Below the pieces are notes generated by a model that saw only the letters and a list, made by a program, of their open reading frames with translations, was not told the DNA's origin and did no database searches. Below, piece by piece: positions 25,042 to 34,027 of a DNA stretch of 64,000 bases. The translations under genes and the position numbers were made by a program. The stretch is from Gelidibacter salicanalis (GTDB taxonomy: Bacteria > Bacteroidota > Bacteroidia > Flavobacteriales > Flavobacteriaceae): assembly GCF_007997285.1 (NCBI RefSeq), contig NZ_VORX01000006.1, positions 168,571 to 232,570 of the forward strand, written 5' to 3'. Position 1 is the first letter of the stretch. Every line of letters begins with the position of its first letter.

Positions 25042-25305
25042 ATGAAAAAAGTAATGTTTATGTCAGCAATGGCACTATTTTTATCAGTGTCATTAACTTC
25101 TTGTAGAGAAACAGAAGAGAAAGATGTTCGTACAGAAAGCGAACGTATTATTGATGACATGAAGGCTGAAGGTGCCGAGATAAAAGTGAAAGAAGATGAT
25201 GGTGATACAAAGATAAAAATGGAAACTGACGACAAAAAAGTCAAAATTAAAGAAGATGACGGCGATGTTAAAGTTAAAGTCAAAACGGATAATGACGATA
25301 ACTAA
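25042..25305 (+). CDS. Small lipoprotein with charged Lys/Asp repeats
   Basis: An 87-residue lipoprotein. The signal peptide (MKKVMFMSAMALFLSVSL) ends at a TSC lipobox, giving Cys20 as the lipidated residue. The mature chain is almost entirely charged, with three imperfect copies of a K-I-K/V-K-E-D-D-G-D type repeat ending in TDNDDN. No family was recognised. The ATG at 25042 is chosen because upstream codons precede no signal peptide. It lies 61 bp after E1 and is followed by a strong terminator. The repeat could bind metal or another surface, but this is a guess. Confidence 0.75.
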   Translation: MKKVMFMSAMALFLSVSLTSCRETEEKDVRTESERIIDDMKAEGAEIKVKEDDGDTKIKMETDDKKVKIKEDDGDVKVKVKTDNDDN

Positions 25306-25325
25306 TTAAAATTTAAAATTGAAAA

Positions 25326-25351
25326 AGCGACTCCTGGGAGTCGCTTTTTTT
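25326..25351 (+). terminator. Intrinsic terminator after the small lipoprotein
   Basis: The stem AGCGACTC/GAGTCGCT with loop CTGG is followed by a run of T (25345-25351). It is the first convincing intrinsic terminator seen on the + strand after paaE. The A-run on its left could also serve the convergent SulP gene. Confidence 0.85.
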
Positions 25352-27032
25352 ATAGCTTATATTCTGAAAGCGGTTTCGTAAACTTCTCCGGGTCTGCCGC
25401 TAAATGATATCTTGGATCATCAATGTCATCAATAATGACCTCCATGAATTTCGGACTGGCCTTATGTAGTAACACCTTACTGTCTTCACTCAAATGTTTT
25501 AAACGGATGGTTTTTCCTTCTGCTTCGTATTTGTTCACCAAATTAAATATCGCTTCAATAGCCGAATGATCACTAACGCGCGACTCCACAAAATCTATTT
25601 CTACATGCTGAGGATCGGTCTTAATATCAAATTTTGTATTGAAATTCTGAACAGATCCAAAAAATAAGGGACCCCATATTTCGTAAACTTTTGTTCCGTC
25701 TTCTTTAACCCGTTTACGAGCTCTAATCATGGTCGCACTTTTCCAGGCAAACACCAACGCCGATAGTATCACACCAATAAATACGGCTATAGCCAGATCT
25801 AAAATTACGGTCACGGCAGATACCACTACCAATACCACCGCATCAGCTACCGGTATTTTTCGCATAATCCTGAAACTCGACCATGCAAAAGTTTCAATCA
25901 CCATCATGAACATCACTCCAACTAAGGCAGCAATAGGCACTTGTTCAATGTATTGTGCGGTAAATAAAATAAAAGTCAATAAGGTTAACGCCATCGCGAT
26001 TCCTGATAAACGTCCCCGGCCACCAGCATTGATGTTAATAACCGTTTGGCCAATCATGCCACAACCACCAGTGCCACCAAATAATCCGCTCACCATATTT
26101 CCAGCACCTTGCGCTACACATTCTCTATTGCCGTCACCTCTGGTTTCCGTAAGTTCATCCACAAGGTTCATGGTCATTAAAGATTCTATAAGTCCTACGG
26201 ATGCCGCTAAAAAGGCATAAGGTAGGATAAACATTAGGGTGTCAACATTAATAGGTAAGTTGTTCCATAGTTCAGTGTTTGGTGTCGGGAATTCACCTTT
26301 TAAACCGTCGCCACCGCCTTCAATTATATAGGAGCCCACCGTACTGACATCCAGTCCGCCAAACACTACAATGCCTGTGGTAATAAGAATTGCGACTAGT
26401 GCTGCAGGGATTTTTGTGGTGAGTTTAGGCAGTAACCAAATAATCCCCATGGTGAGTCCTACTAACCCTAGCATCACATATAATTCTGTGCCTTGCATAG
26501 GGATGTTGATATATTTCTTCAACCCATCAGCGCCATTTTCGAGTTCTTTATGAGAAAACATACGCACTTGTGCGAGAAAAATAACGATGGCCAATCCGTT
26601 AACAAATCCCATCATTACGGAATGCGGAATCAATCTTACAAAACGTCCTAATTTAAGTACACCAGCACTAATTTGAATGATTCCCATTAAGATAACTGCG
26701 GCCAATAAATAGAAGTAGCCCATATTGTCAATGGGTGTGTCGAATAACATGCCTTTGGCGTGACCTTCTGAAATAAGATTCACAAAGATAACTGCTACGG
26801 CACCGGCTGCCCCAGAAATCAGCCCTGGACGACCACCAAAAAGCGCGGTTATCAGGCCCACCATAAACGCACCGGATAAGGCCACTAAGGGATCAATTTG
26901 CGCAACAAAGGCAAAAGCGACCACTTCTGGGATCATCGCCAAGGATACGGTGACTCCTGCTAGAATATCATTTTTGGGATTTTGGGTAAAATTTTGTCTG
27001 GTGGTTTTGCTAAAAATCATAATTTTTGCCAT
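25350..27032 (-). CDS. SulP family inorganic anion transporter with STAS domain
   Basis: A 560-residue inner-membrane permease of the SulP/SLC26 family, with about 10-14 membrane segments (residues 25-430). The family region near the start reads LAMIPEVVAFAFVAQIDP, and the STAS domain is at the C-terminus (about 450-545, with VSDHSAIEAIFNLV). Substrates in the family are sulfate, bicarbonate or other anions, and the substrate here cannot be read from sequence. A -7 element TATATTTG lies at 27043-27050 on the minus strand, only about 10 bases before the ATG at 27032, so the internal ATG at 27020 (MIFSKTT) is a possible true start. Confidence 0.92.
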   Translation of the reverse strand: MAKIMIFSKTTRQNFTQNPKNDILAGVTVSLAMIPEVVAFAFVAQIDPLVALSGAFMVGLITALFGGRPGLISGAAGAVAVIFVNLISEGHAKGMLFDTPIDNMGYFYLLAAVILMGIIQISAGVLKLGRFVRLIPHSVMMGFVNGLAIVIFLAQVRMFSHKELENGADGLKKYINIPMQGTELYVMLGLVGLTMGIIWLLPKLTTKIPAALVAILITTGIVVFGGLDVSTVGSYIIEGGGDGLKGEFPTPNTELWNNLPINVDTLMFILPYAFLAASVGLIESLMTMNLVDELTETRGDGNRECVAQGAGNMVSGLFGGTGGCGMIGQTVININAGGRGRLSGIAMALTLLTFILFTAQYIEQVPIAALVGVMFMMVIETFAWSSFRIMRKIPVADAVVLVVVSAVTVILDLAIAVFIGVILSALVFAWKSATMIRARKRVKEDGTKVYEIWGPLFFGSVQNFNTKFDIKTDPQHVEIDFVESRVSDHSAIEAIFNLVNKYEAEGKTIRLKHLSEDSKVLLHKASPKFMEVIIDDIDDPRYHLAADPEKFTKPLSEYKL

Positions 27033-27091
27033 TGAAAAGGTGCAAATATAAGGTTTTTGAACCGAAGCAAAGTTTTGAGAATCCCCTTAAA

Positions 27092-27127
27092 ATAAAAAAA
27101 AAGCATCAGGACGAATGTCTGATGCTT
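27092..27127 (-). terminator. Intrinsic terminator for the DUF4136/hutU transcript
   Basis: On the minus strand AAGCATCAG pairs with CTGATGCTT across a 9-base loop and is followed by about nine T residues. It lies directly downstream of the DUF4136 lipoprotein gene. Confidence 0.85.
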
Positions 27128-27152
27128 TACTTGTAATTGTATTGATTTACTT

Positions 27153-27722
27153 TTACTTATCCATTCCTGGAGGATATTTCTCCATGATTTTGGCTACAAA
27201 TTCGTTGATGCGTTCTTCCTTTTTATCCATTTTTTGGGAGAGGTAACCGATGCCCATTCCTTGCCAAACTAATTCCTTCTTTTTAGCGTCAATAAAGTCT
27301 ACAAATAATGTGCCTTCTGTGGAGGTGGAAACTGAGTTATATCCTGAATTCCAATAATAAGGACTCCATCCCCAACCGTATCCGTAAGGGCCATAACCAT
27401 AATTGTTATTATAAACGTTTACTTTTTCTCTTGATTTGGTGAAAATACTCACTAACATGTCTGGGTTTTCAGATTTCGTAAATCCTTTTGCCATCAATTC
27501 AGATTCGATCGCTCTTAAGATACGACGTTTATCAAGATCACTAATTTCAGCCTTGTCAATACCGGTTTTGAAGAACGCGAAGGTTTTGAATTGGTTAAAA
27601 TCGGCATTCTTGTCAAAATCCGAGGCCACTTTTACAGAGCTGCAGGAGGCCATTAATACAAACAGCATCAAAACGGGAACTACTTTAAATATTCTATTCA
27701 TTGCATTTTTATTTAGGTTCAT
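27153..27722 (-). CDS. DUF4136 lipoprotein
   Basis: A 189-residue lipoprotein of the DUF4136 family, whose function is unknown. The signal peptide is FKVVPVLMLFVLMASC, with Cys as the lipid anchor. The family's domain follows with DKNADFNQFKTFAFF and a Gly/Tyr-rich stretch (NNYGYGPYGYGWGW) mid-protein. The ATG at 27722 overlaps the hutU stop as ATGA, which argues for translational coupling. An ATG at 27704 would give a shorter, equally good signal peptide. It is the last gene of the DUF5522-hutU-DUF4136 unit. Confidence 0.82.
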   Translation of the reverse strand: MNLNKNAMNRIFKVVPVLMLFVLMASCSSVKVASDFDKNADFNQFKTFAFFKTGIDKAEISDLDKRRILRAIESELMAKGFTKSENPDMLVSIFTKSREKVNVYNNNYGYGPYGYGWGWSPYYWNSGYNSVSTSTEGTLFVDFIDAKKKELVWQGMGIGYLSQKMDKKEERINEFVAKIMEKYPPGMDK

Positions 27723-29728
27723 AATGAGTTCAATAAATCAACGTCTACGAGGTTTGGAAGGGTCACCTTTAAATTAGGTTCCGCCTCCATAGCACGTTTA
27801 ATAGCAAAAATAGCTTCTTCATTCCTGGCCCAACTACGTCTGGAAATTCCGTTGTTGACATCCCAAAATAGCATAGATTTTAAGCGTCTTTCCGCTTCTT
27901 TACTTCCATCAAGAACCATACCAAATCCGCCATTAATAACTTCGCCCCAACCAACGCCACCGCCGTTATGAATACTTACCCAGGTAGCGCCTCTAAAGCT
28001 GTCGCCAATCACATTTTGAATGGCCATATCCGCAGTAAAACGGGAGCCATCGTAAATGTTTGAGGTTTCTCTGTAAGGAGAATCAGTGCCAGATACATCG
28101 TGATGATCACGTCCTAAAACCACAAGGCCAATTTCTCCTCTCGCAATGGCATCATTAAAAGCTTGTGCAATTTTGGTGCGCCCTTCTGCATCTGCATATA
28201 AAATTCTAGCTTGAGAGCCAACCACCAATTTATTTTCTTGTGCACCTCTGATCCATTGAATATTATCTGTCATTTGCTGCTGAATTTCTTCAGGCGAATG
28301 CTTTTTGATAGTTTCTAAAACAGCACAGGCAATTTGATCGGTTTTTGCGAGATCCTCAGGTTTTCCGGAAGTACACACCCATCTGAAAGGTCCGAAACCA
28401 TAATCAAAACACATCGGTCCCATAATATCCTGTACATAACTCGGGTATTTAAACTCCCGACCTAAAGTTGGGTTATCAGACATTACATCAGCTCCCGCAC
28501 GGGATGCTTCCAGTAAAAATGCATTACCATAATCGAAGAAATACGTGCCCTTAGCCGTATGTTTATTAATAGCATCGGCATGTCTGCGCAAGGTTTCCTG
28601 TACTTTTTCCTTAAATAAATCCGGAGTGTTAGCCATCATTTCATTTGCCGCTTCAAAGGAAATGTCTGCAGGATAATAACCTCCAGCCCACGGATTGTGA
28701 AGCGAGGTCTGATCACTTCCCAAATCAATATGGACATTGGCCTGATCAAACTTTTCCCAGACGTCTACAATATTACCTAAGTAGGCAATGGATACCGTTT
28801 CCTTATCGGTTTTCGCTTTTTTGACGCGTAATACCAATTCGTCCAAATCGGAAATTTTTTCGTCAATCCAACCTTGGTCCAGTCGTACTTGGGTAATTTT
28901 CGGATTCACTTCAGCACACACCGTAATACAACCGGCTATGGTGCCTGCTTTCGGTTGAGCTCCTGACATGCCTCCTAAGCCTGAAGTGACAAATAAATTA
29001 CCCTTAGGTGATTTGTTTATCTTTCTAAATCCGTTCAAAACAGTAATGGTGGTGCCGTGTACGATGCCTTGTGGGCCGATATACATATAACTTCCGGCGG
29101 TCATTTGCCCGTATTGGGTAACGCCCAAAGCGTTGAATTTTTCCCAATCGTCAGGCATGGAATAATTAGGAATCATCATCCCATTGGTCACCACAACTCT
29201 TGGCGCTTCCTTATGGCTTGGGAATAATCCCATTGGGTGTCCTGAGTACATCGTCAGCGTTTGTTCATCCGTCATTTCAGCCAGATATTTCATGGTCAAT
29301 CGGTATTGTGCCCAATTAGAAAACACAGCGCCATTCCCGCCATAGGTGATTAATTCATGTGGATGTTGGGCCACGGCATAGTCGAGATTGTTCTGAATCA
29401 TGAGCATGATGGCTGCGGCCTGTTGAGATTTGGCTGGATATTCCTCAAGCGGTCGGGCGTACATTTTGTAATCCGGACGAAGGCGGTACATATAAATTCT
29501 ACCGTAGGTCTCTAATTCATGTTTAAAATCAGGAAGCAGTTCGGCATGATGTTTTGGCTCAAAATAACGCAAGGCATTTTGTAAGGCCAGTTTCTTTTCT
29601 TCATCAGATAAAATGTCTTTTCGTTTTGGCGCATGATTGATGGTTTCATCATACGGTTTCACGGGCGGTAAGACACTTGGGATACCTTCTAAAATTTGAT
29701 CTTTAAAAGAAATGGAGGTTATTTGCAT
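27719..29728 (-). CDS. hutU: Urocanate hydratase
   Basis: Second enzyme of histidine degradation, turning urocanate into imidazolonepropionate with a tightly bound NAD. The NAD-binding stretch GLGGMSGAQPKAGT and the active-site region YGFGPFRWVCTSGKPED with its conserved Cys are both present. At 669 residues it is about 100 longer than the well-studied Pseudomonas enzyme, mainly at the N-terminus and in insertions, which is usual for Bacteroidota. No other hut gene is in the window. The start codon shares one base with the stop of the small gene upstream (TAATG). Confidence 0.96.
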   Translation of the reverse strand: MQITSISFKDQILEGIPSVLPPVKPYDETINHAPKRKDILSDEEKKLALQNALRYFEPKHHAELLPDFKHELETYGRIYMYRLRPDYKMYARPLEEYPAKSQQAAAIMLMIQNNLDYAVAQHPHELITYGGNGAVFSNWAQYRLTMKYLAEMTDEQTLTMYSGHPMGLFPSHKEAPRVVVTNGMMIPNYSMPDDWEKFNALGVTQYGQMTAGSYMYIGPQGIVHGTTITVLNGFRKINKSPKGNLFVTSGLGGMSGAQPKAGTIAGCITVCAEVNPKITQVRLDQGWIDEKISDLDELVLRVKKAKTDKETVSIAYLGNIVDVWEKFDQANVHIDLGSDQTSLHNPWAGGYYPADISFEAANEMMANTPDLFKEKVQETLRRHADAINKHTAKGTYFFDYGNAFLLEASRAGADVMSDNPTLGREFKYPSYVQDIMGPMCFDYGFGPFRWVCTSGKPEDLAKTDQIACAVLETIKKHSPEEIQQQMTDNIQWIRGAQENKLVVGSQARILYADAEGRTKIAQAFNDAIARGEIGLVVLGRDHHDVSGTDSPYRETSNIYDGSRFTADMAIQNVIGDSFRGATWVSIHNGGGVGWGEVINGGFGMVLDGSKEAERRLKSMLFWDVNNGISRRSWARNEEAIFAIKRAMEAEPNLKVTLPNLVDVDLLNSL

Positions 29729-29889
29729 TAGTTTGTCTTTAATTTTTTCTTGTCAAAACCGTAGGGGCAATGTCTGCAGCCGCTTTCACAACAATAACCG
29801 CGTTTTAGGTGGTATTGTTCTGTAAAGCAGCGATAGCCTTCTGGTGTTAGGTAATAATCACCTTCTTCAACAGGGATAATTTTCTTCAT
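29728..29889 (-). CDS. DUF5522 small cysteine-rich protein
   Basis: A 53-residue protein with a compact cysteine cluster, CCESGCRHCPYGF (about residues 34-46). It matches the DUF5522 family from memory (YLTPEGYRCFTEQYHLKRGY). The spacing of Cys suggests metal binding, unproven. The ATG at 29889 is chosen over an upstream in-frame start because the family begins here. A -7 element TATATTTG ends only five bases before the ATG, so the message may be nearly leaderless. It is coupled to hutU by a TAATG overlap. Confidence 0.8.
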   Translation of the reverse strand: MKKIIPVEEGDYYLTPEGYRCFTEQYHLKRGYCCESGCRHCPYGFDKKKLKTN

Positions 29890-29893
29890 ATTA

Positions 29894-29901
29894 CAAATAT
29901 A
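29894..29901 (-). promoter_or_regulatory. Predicted -7 element for DUF5522-hutU-DUF4136
   Basis: TATATTTG is read on the minus strand. No good -33 TTG was found at the standard distance. It is placed so close to the DUF5522 ATG (29889) that transcription would begin at or next to the start codon. Confidence 0.45.
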
Positions 29902-29936
29902 GTGTAAATTGGAAAGATTTTTGAAGGCGTAAACGT

Positions 29937-30269
29937 ATGATTCTAGTTTCAAAATTTATGGTTCCAAAAGGATTCACAGGCATCACGCTGTTTCCTTTTG
30001 TATTCGTAAAATATGCTCAACTTAAGGAAAATAAAGTATTTGTAAACCATGAACGTATACATCTCAAGCAACAAATAGAACTGCTGATTATACCATTTTT
30101 TATATGGTATGCATTAGAGTTTTTGGTGCGCTATGCCCACTATAGAAATTGGTATCTCGCCTACAGAAATATTTCTTTTGAGCGCGAAGCATATCATGAG
30201 GAAGAAAACCTAGAATTTTTAAAAATCCGACCGTTTTGGAACTTTTTGAAATATCTTTACACCCCATGA
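29937..30269 (+). CDS. Small HExxH-containing protein, function unknown
   Basis: A 110-residue protein of unknown function. It carries the zinc-protease-like motif HERIH (about residue 38-42, followed by LKQQIE) and a hydrophobic segment at about 50-64 (LLIIPFFIWYALEFL). A second conserved-looking block EREAYHEEENL might give a third ligand. The layout suggests a membrane-associated minimal zincin or a degenerate one. Its stop overlaps the start of the next gene (ATGA), so the two are probably co-translated. Confidence 0.7.
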   Translation: MILVSKFMVPKGFTGITLFPFVFVKYAQLKENKVFVNHERIHLKQQIELLIIPFFIWYALEFLVRYAHYRNWYLAYRNISFEREAYHEEENLEFLKIRPFWNFLKYLYTP

Positions 30270-31174
30270 CATTCAACTTGCTTTCCACAAATCAAACTAT
30301 AAATCTTGGTAAGAATAGCACGCAATCGCTGGCTATTAAGAGAGAGGATCGGATTCATCCTCAAATTTCTGGAAATAAATACCGTAAACTAAAATACAAT
30401 ATTGCGCAGGCAAAAGCTGAGGGCAAGCTGACTTTGTTGACTTTTGGAGGCGCCTATTCCAACCATATTTCGGCCGTGGCGGCGGTAGGAAAGGAATCCG
30501 GTTTCCATACCATCGGCGTTATAAGGGGCGAGGAACTCGTAGACAAAGTGGCCACCAATCCGACCCTTCAATTTGCGGAACACTGCGGGATGCAGTTTAA
30601 GTTTGTAAGTCGAGAAATTTTTAAATTTAAAACGGCAGAAAGTTTTATTCAGAAATTGAAACGTGAATTTGGAGAATTTTATTTAATCCCCGAAGGTGGC
30701 ACCAATGAATTGGCTATAAAAGGTTGTGAAGAAATACTAGCAGAAGCCGATAGTGCATATGATTATATCTGCTGTTCAGTGGGCACGGGCGGAACCATTT
30801 CCGGAATTATTAATGCCTCAAAACCCCACCAAACAGTTCTGGGATTTCCGGCGTTAAAAGGTGACTTTTTAAGGGAAGAAATTAGTAAATTTGCCCCAAA
30901 TTTAAATTGGGACCTTATTACTGAGTATCATTTTGGCGGTTATGCTAAAATAAATACGGAATTAATCAGTTTTATGAATCAGTTTAAGGCCGATTTTGAT
31001 ATTCCTTTAGATCCTGTTTATACCGGAAAATTGATGTTTGGCGTGATGGATTTGTTGCATCAGGGCTATTTTCCTGAACACTCAAAGATTTTAGTGATCC
31101 ATACGGGCGGACTTCAGGGCGTGTCAGGAATGAATGCGGTATTGAGAAAGAAGCAGTTACCTTTAATTAGATAA
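30266..31174 (+). CDS. ACC deaminase / D-cysteine desulfhydrase family PLP enzyme
   Basis: A 302-residue PLP-dependent enzyme of the tryptophan-synthase-beta fold. The PLP lysine lies in HPQISGNKYRKLKYN (about residue 42), followed by TFGGAYSNHISAVAA, the phosphate-proximal Ser/Asn/His segment, and the later SVGTGGTISG loop. Members deaminate 1-aminocyclopropane-1-carboxylate or desulfurate D-cysteine. The ATG at 30266 overlaps the upstream stop; a TTG further upstream lies within that gene. Which substrate is used here cannot be told from sequence, and D-cysteine is the commoner guess in Bacteroidota. Confidence 0.88.
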   Translation: MTFNLLSTNQTINLGKNSTQSLAIKREDRIHPQISGNKYRKLKYNIAQAKAEGKLTLLTFGGAYSNHISAVAAVGKESGFHTIGVIRGEELVDKVATNPTLQFAEHCGMQFKFVSREIFKFKTAESFIQKLKREFGEFYLIPEGGTNELAIKGCEEILAEADSAYDYICCSVGTGGTISGIINASKPHQTVLGFPALKGDFLREEISKFAPNLNWDLITEYHFGGYAKINTELISFMNQFKADFDIPLDPVYTGKLMFGVMDLLHQGYFPEHSKILVIHTGGLQGVSGMNAVLRKKQLPLIR

Positions 31175-31181
31175 TGAAATT

Positions 31182-32024
31182 ATGAAGTTTAGTGTTCGAA
31201 TAATGATGATGTTGATGTTGGCTTTGATGCTTGCAAGCTGCGGCGGTAAGAAGCGAATTGTGACCAAAAAAAAGCAGTCTAAAGCAAAAACCGAACGAGT
31301 TGTCGTAAGACACGAACGTCCTACATCTACAAAACCATCAGCTAAAACTTCTACGGATAAGGTCCCAGGGGGGACGACGTCTGGATCTTCAGGGAACTTA
31401 AATATTAGCGAAATTTATATTGCTACCTATAGTGAAATTGCCAAGAACAATATGCGACAGCATAAGATTCCGGCGAGTATCACATTGGCTCAAGGGATTT
31501 TAGAATCTGGTTCTGGTAGAGGCCGTTTGGCGGTAGAAGGTAATAATCATTTTGGGATCAAGTGTCATGGGTGGTCCGGTGATAAAATACACCATGATGA
31601 TGACGCGTCTCAAGAATGTTTTAGAAAATACGGGCATGCGGAACAATCCTTTAAAGACCATTCTGAATTTTTAACATCTCGTGGACGCTATGGAGACTTA
31701 TTTAAATTAGATTTAGATGATTATGAAGGTTGGGCAAAAGGGTTGCGTGCAGCAGGTTACGCCACCGATCGTAAATATCCTGAAAAATTAATCAGTTTGA
31801 TTGAGCGTTTTCAGTTATATATCTTTGATGAAGAAGTTCTGGGGACCCGAAAAGTTAAAACGAGATCCACTGATATTGCCAATAATTTGACGCACAAGGT
31901 AATACCCGGAGATACCATGTATTCCATTTCAAAACGTTATAATATTTCAGTTAACGACTTACAGAAACTCAACAGAATGACCAACTCTAATTTACAGGTT
32001 GGACAAGTTCTCATTGTAAAATAA
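31182..32024 (+). CDS. Glucosaminidase (FlgJ-like) lipoprotein with C-terminal LysM
   Basis: A 280-residue peptidoglycan hydrolase. The signal peptide MMMLMLALMLASC has a lipobox. A Lys/Thr-rich linker (25-75) follows, and the N-acetylglucosaminidase domain spans about 80-215 with the catalytic Glu in AQGILESGSGRGRLA and the FGIKCHGWSGD block. One LysM motif lies at the C-terminus (HKVIPGDTMYSISKRYN to VGQVLIV). It acts at the outer membrane or periplasm in cell-wall turnover. hemL follows after nine bases, so the two are probably cotranscribed. Confidence 0.92.
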   Translation: MKFSVRIMMMLMLALMLASCGGKKRIVTKKKQSKAKTERVVVRHERPTSTKPSAKTSTDKVPGGTTSGSSGNLNISEIYIATYSEIAKNNMRQHKIPASITLAQGILESGSGRGRLAVEGNNHFGIKCHGWSGDKIHHDDDASQECFRKYGHAEQSFKDHSEFLTSRGRYGDLFKLDLDDYEGWAKGLRAAGYATDRKYPEKLISLIERFQLYIFDEEVLGTRKVKTRSTDIANNLTHKVIPGDTMYSISKRYNISVNDLQKLNRMTNSNLQVGQVLIVK

Positions 32025-32033
32025 ATTTAGTTC

Positions 32034-33320
32034 ATGTTATACCAACGCAGTAGTAGTTTATTTAAGGAAGCAGAAAAAGTTATTCCTGGAGGCGTTAATT
32101 CGCCTGTAAGAGCATTTGGTGCCGTAGGTGGCACGCCAATTTTTGCCAAGTCGGCTAAAGGAGCTTATATTCAAGATGAAGATGGTAATCAATATATCGA
32201 TTATATCAATTCTTGGGGTCCGATGATTCTCGGCCATGCTTTTGAACCGGTTGTAAATGCAGTCATTGAGAAAGCTAAGCAAGGCACCTCTTTTGGGATG
32301 CCAACGGCTATAGAAACAGAAATCGCCCAATTGGCAACGTCAATGGTGCCCAATATCGATAAGATACGTTTTGTTAATTCCGGAACTGAAGCTTGTATGA
32401 GCGCGGTACGTTTAGCACGGGGCTATACTAAAAAAGATAAAATCATCAAGTTTGCGGGGTGTTATCATGGGCATAGTGATTCCTTTTTAATTGCTGCGGG
32501 TTCTGGGGCGATCACTTTTGGAACGCCTAACAGTCCTGGGGTGACTCAAGGCACTGCAAAAGATACGCTCCTCGCAACATACAATGATATTGTTAACGTT
32601 AGGCAATTGCTAGAAGCTAATAAAGGCGAAATAGCCTGTATTATTATTGAGCCAGTTGCCGGAAATATGGGATGTATTCCTCCAAAAAATGACTTTTTAA
32701 AGAAATTAAGAGCTGTGTGTGATGAACACGATGTGCTGTTGATTTTTGATGAGGTGATGACCGGTTTTAGATTAGCTCCAGGTGGCGCTCAGGAATTGTA
32801 TAATGTAGATGCAGATATTGTGTGCTTCGGGAAGGTAATTGGTGGCGGATTGCCCGTAGGTGCATTTGCAGCTCGTAACGACATCATGGATTATTTAGCG
32901 CCCAATGGTCCTGTATACCAAGCAGGAACTTTAAGCGGAAATCCGTTAGCCATGGCTGCAGGTTTGGCCATGTTACAACATTTGGATAAAGACCGCACTG
33001 TATTTACACGTTTGGCTGAAAAAACAGAATATTTACATAAAGGTATCGCCACAGCACTTCAGGCGAATAACATAGAACATACCATTAATAGAATGGGCTC
33101 TATGATTTCTATTCATTTTGAAGCTCATGAAGTGGTTGATTTTGAAACGGCAGCCAAAGCCAACAATGAGCGCTTTAAACGCTTCTTTCACGGCATGCTT
33201 AAAGAGGGCATTTATATTGCTCCCAGCGCTTTCGAAACTTGGTTTATTAGTGATGCACTATCCTATGAAGATTTAGATGCCACGATTGCGGCGGTCGATA
33301 CTGTCTGCAAAACTTTATAA
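32034..33320 (+). CDS. hemL: Glutamate-1-semialdehyde 2,1-aminomutase
   Basis: Makes 5-aminolevulinate for heme from glutamate semialdehyde, using PLP. The PLP lysine is in [15 protein letters not shown]. The N-terminal signature [13 protein letters not shown] and the DEVMTGFR motif are typical of HemL and separate it from other class III aminotransferases. The length of 428 residues is normal. A strong bidirectional terminator follows (33327-33359). Confidence 0.96.
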   Translation: MLYQRSSSLFKEAEKVIPGGVNSPVRAFGAVGGTPIFAKSAKGAYIQDEDGNQYIDYINSWGPMILGHAFEPVVNAVIEKAKQGTSFGMPTAIETEIAQLATSMVPNIDKIRFVNSGTEACMSAVRLARGYTKKDKIIKFAGCYHGHSDSFLIAAGSGAITFGTPNSPGVTQGTAKDTLLATYNDIVNVRQLLEANKGEIACIIIEPVAGNMGCIPPKNDFLKKLRAVCDEHDVLLIFDEVMTGFRLAPGGAQELYNVDADIVCFGKVIGGGLPVGAFAARNDIMDYLAPNGPVYQAGTLSGNPLAMAAGLAMLQHLDKDRTVFTRLAEKTEYLHKGIATALQANNIEHTINRMGSMISIHFEAHEVVDFETAAKANNERFKRFFHGMLKEGIYIAPSAFETWFISDALSYEDLDATIAAVDTVCKTL

Positions 33321-33326
33321 AAACAA

Positions 33327-33359
33327 AAAAGGGATTTAAAATTATTTTAAATCCCTTTT
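33327..33359. terminator. Bidirectional terminator between hemL and the Spy-like gene
   Basis: AAAAGGGATTTAAAAT (33327-33342) pairs perfectly with ATTTTAAATCCCTTTT (33344-33359). A-runs and T-runs flank both sides, so it can serve both convergent genes. Confidence 0.85.
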
Positions 33360-33384
33360 CATTTAATTTCCTAGCTACTGATTA

Positions 33385-33828
33385 TTACTGTTTTGATTTG
33401 TGTGCCCCTTTTTTATGCGAACCTTTATGTCCACGCTTAGCACCGATTTTCTCCCATTTTTCATACTGCTCTGCAGATAAAATCGTTTTCATTTTCTTCT
33501 TCATTGAAATCTGTCGGTCCAAACGCTCATTTTTCAATTTTAAGCGCTCTTCTTTAGATATGGATTGTTCAGCCTTGTCCTTAGACATGTCTGATTTTTT
33601 ATCGGCTCTAAATTTTGCTTCCTCCAAAAATAAAGACGAAACCTCTTGTTGTTGTTTATCGCTCAAATCGAGTTTTAAAGTCATTTTCTTGGCCTTTAAT
33701 TGGGCCATCGCTTCTGGGGAGTAGTCCATTTTAGACTCGGTTCGATCTTTTCTCATTTCTGTTTTTTGCTCTTGTGCTGAAAGTTGTAGCGTTGCAAAAG
33801 CAATTACTATCATAACTAATTTTTTCAT
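33385..33828 (-). CDS. Small secreted helical protein, Spy/CpxP-like
   Basis: A 147-residue protein with a cleavable signal peptide (MKKLVMIVIAFATLQLSAQ) and a highly charged helical mature chain. Features are MAQLKAKKMTLKLDLSDKQ, then long Lys/Glu-rich helices, the LSAEQYEKWEK block and a basic tail ending GHKGSHKKGAHKSKQ. The LS-x-x-QY-x-K pattern is shared with LTxxQ/Spy-like periplasmic proteins, which act as chaperones or metal sensors. The match is by style, so the family is tentative. Confidence 0.65.
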   Translation of the reverse strand: MKKLVMIVIAFATLQLSAQEQKTEMRKDRTESKMDYSPEAMAQLKAKKMTLKLDLSDKQQQEVSSLFLEEAKFRADKKSDMSKDKAEQSISKEERLKLKNERLDRQISMKKKMKTILSAEQYEKWEKIGAKRGHKGSHKKGAHKSKQ

Positions 33829-33927
33829 ACCATTTTTCTTTTAAAGTTCTTGTGTTTGGACTCTCTATGTACCAAAAGGTTTAAACTGTATAAGGTTACG
33901 GGATGCATTGGGCCTAATTTAAGATGA

Positions 33928-33962
33928 TTTGAGAACCCAAAATCACCTGTAGTCTACCTTTG
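33928..33962 (+). promoter_or_regulatory. Predicted promoter for DUF2157-GDYXXLXY
   Basis: A -7 element TACCTTTG (33955-33962) is preceded by TTTG (33928-33931) with 23 bases between. The expected leader to the ATG at 34028 is about 60 bases. Confidence 0.5.
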
Positions 33963-34027
33963 TGGTTAAAGGCATATACTACTCTTAAAAGAAATATTAA
34001 GTACATTTAAACTTTAAATAGAATTCG

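Noticed and set aside
25729..26220. A + strand reading frame of 163 codons over the SulP gene
   Set aside because: It mirrors transmembrane codons of SulP and has no recognisable domain or upstream signal.
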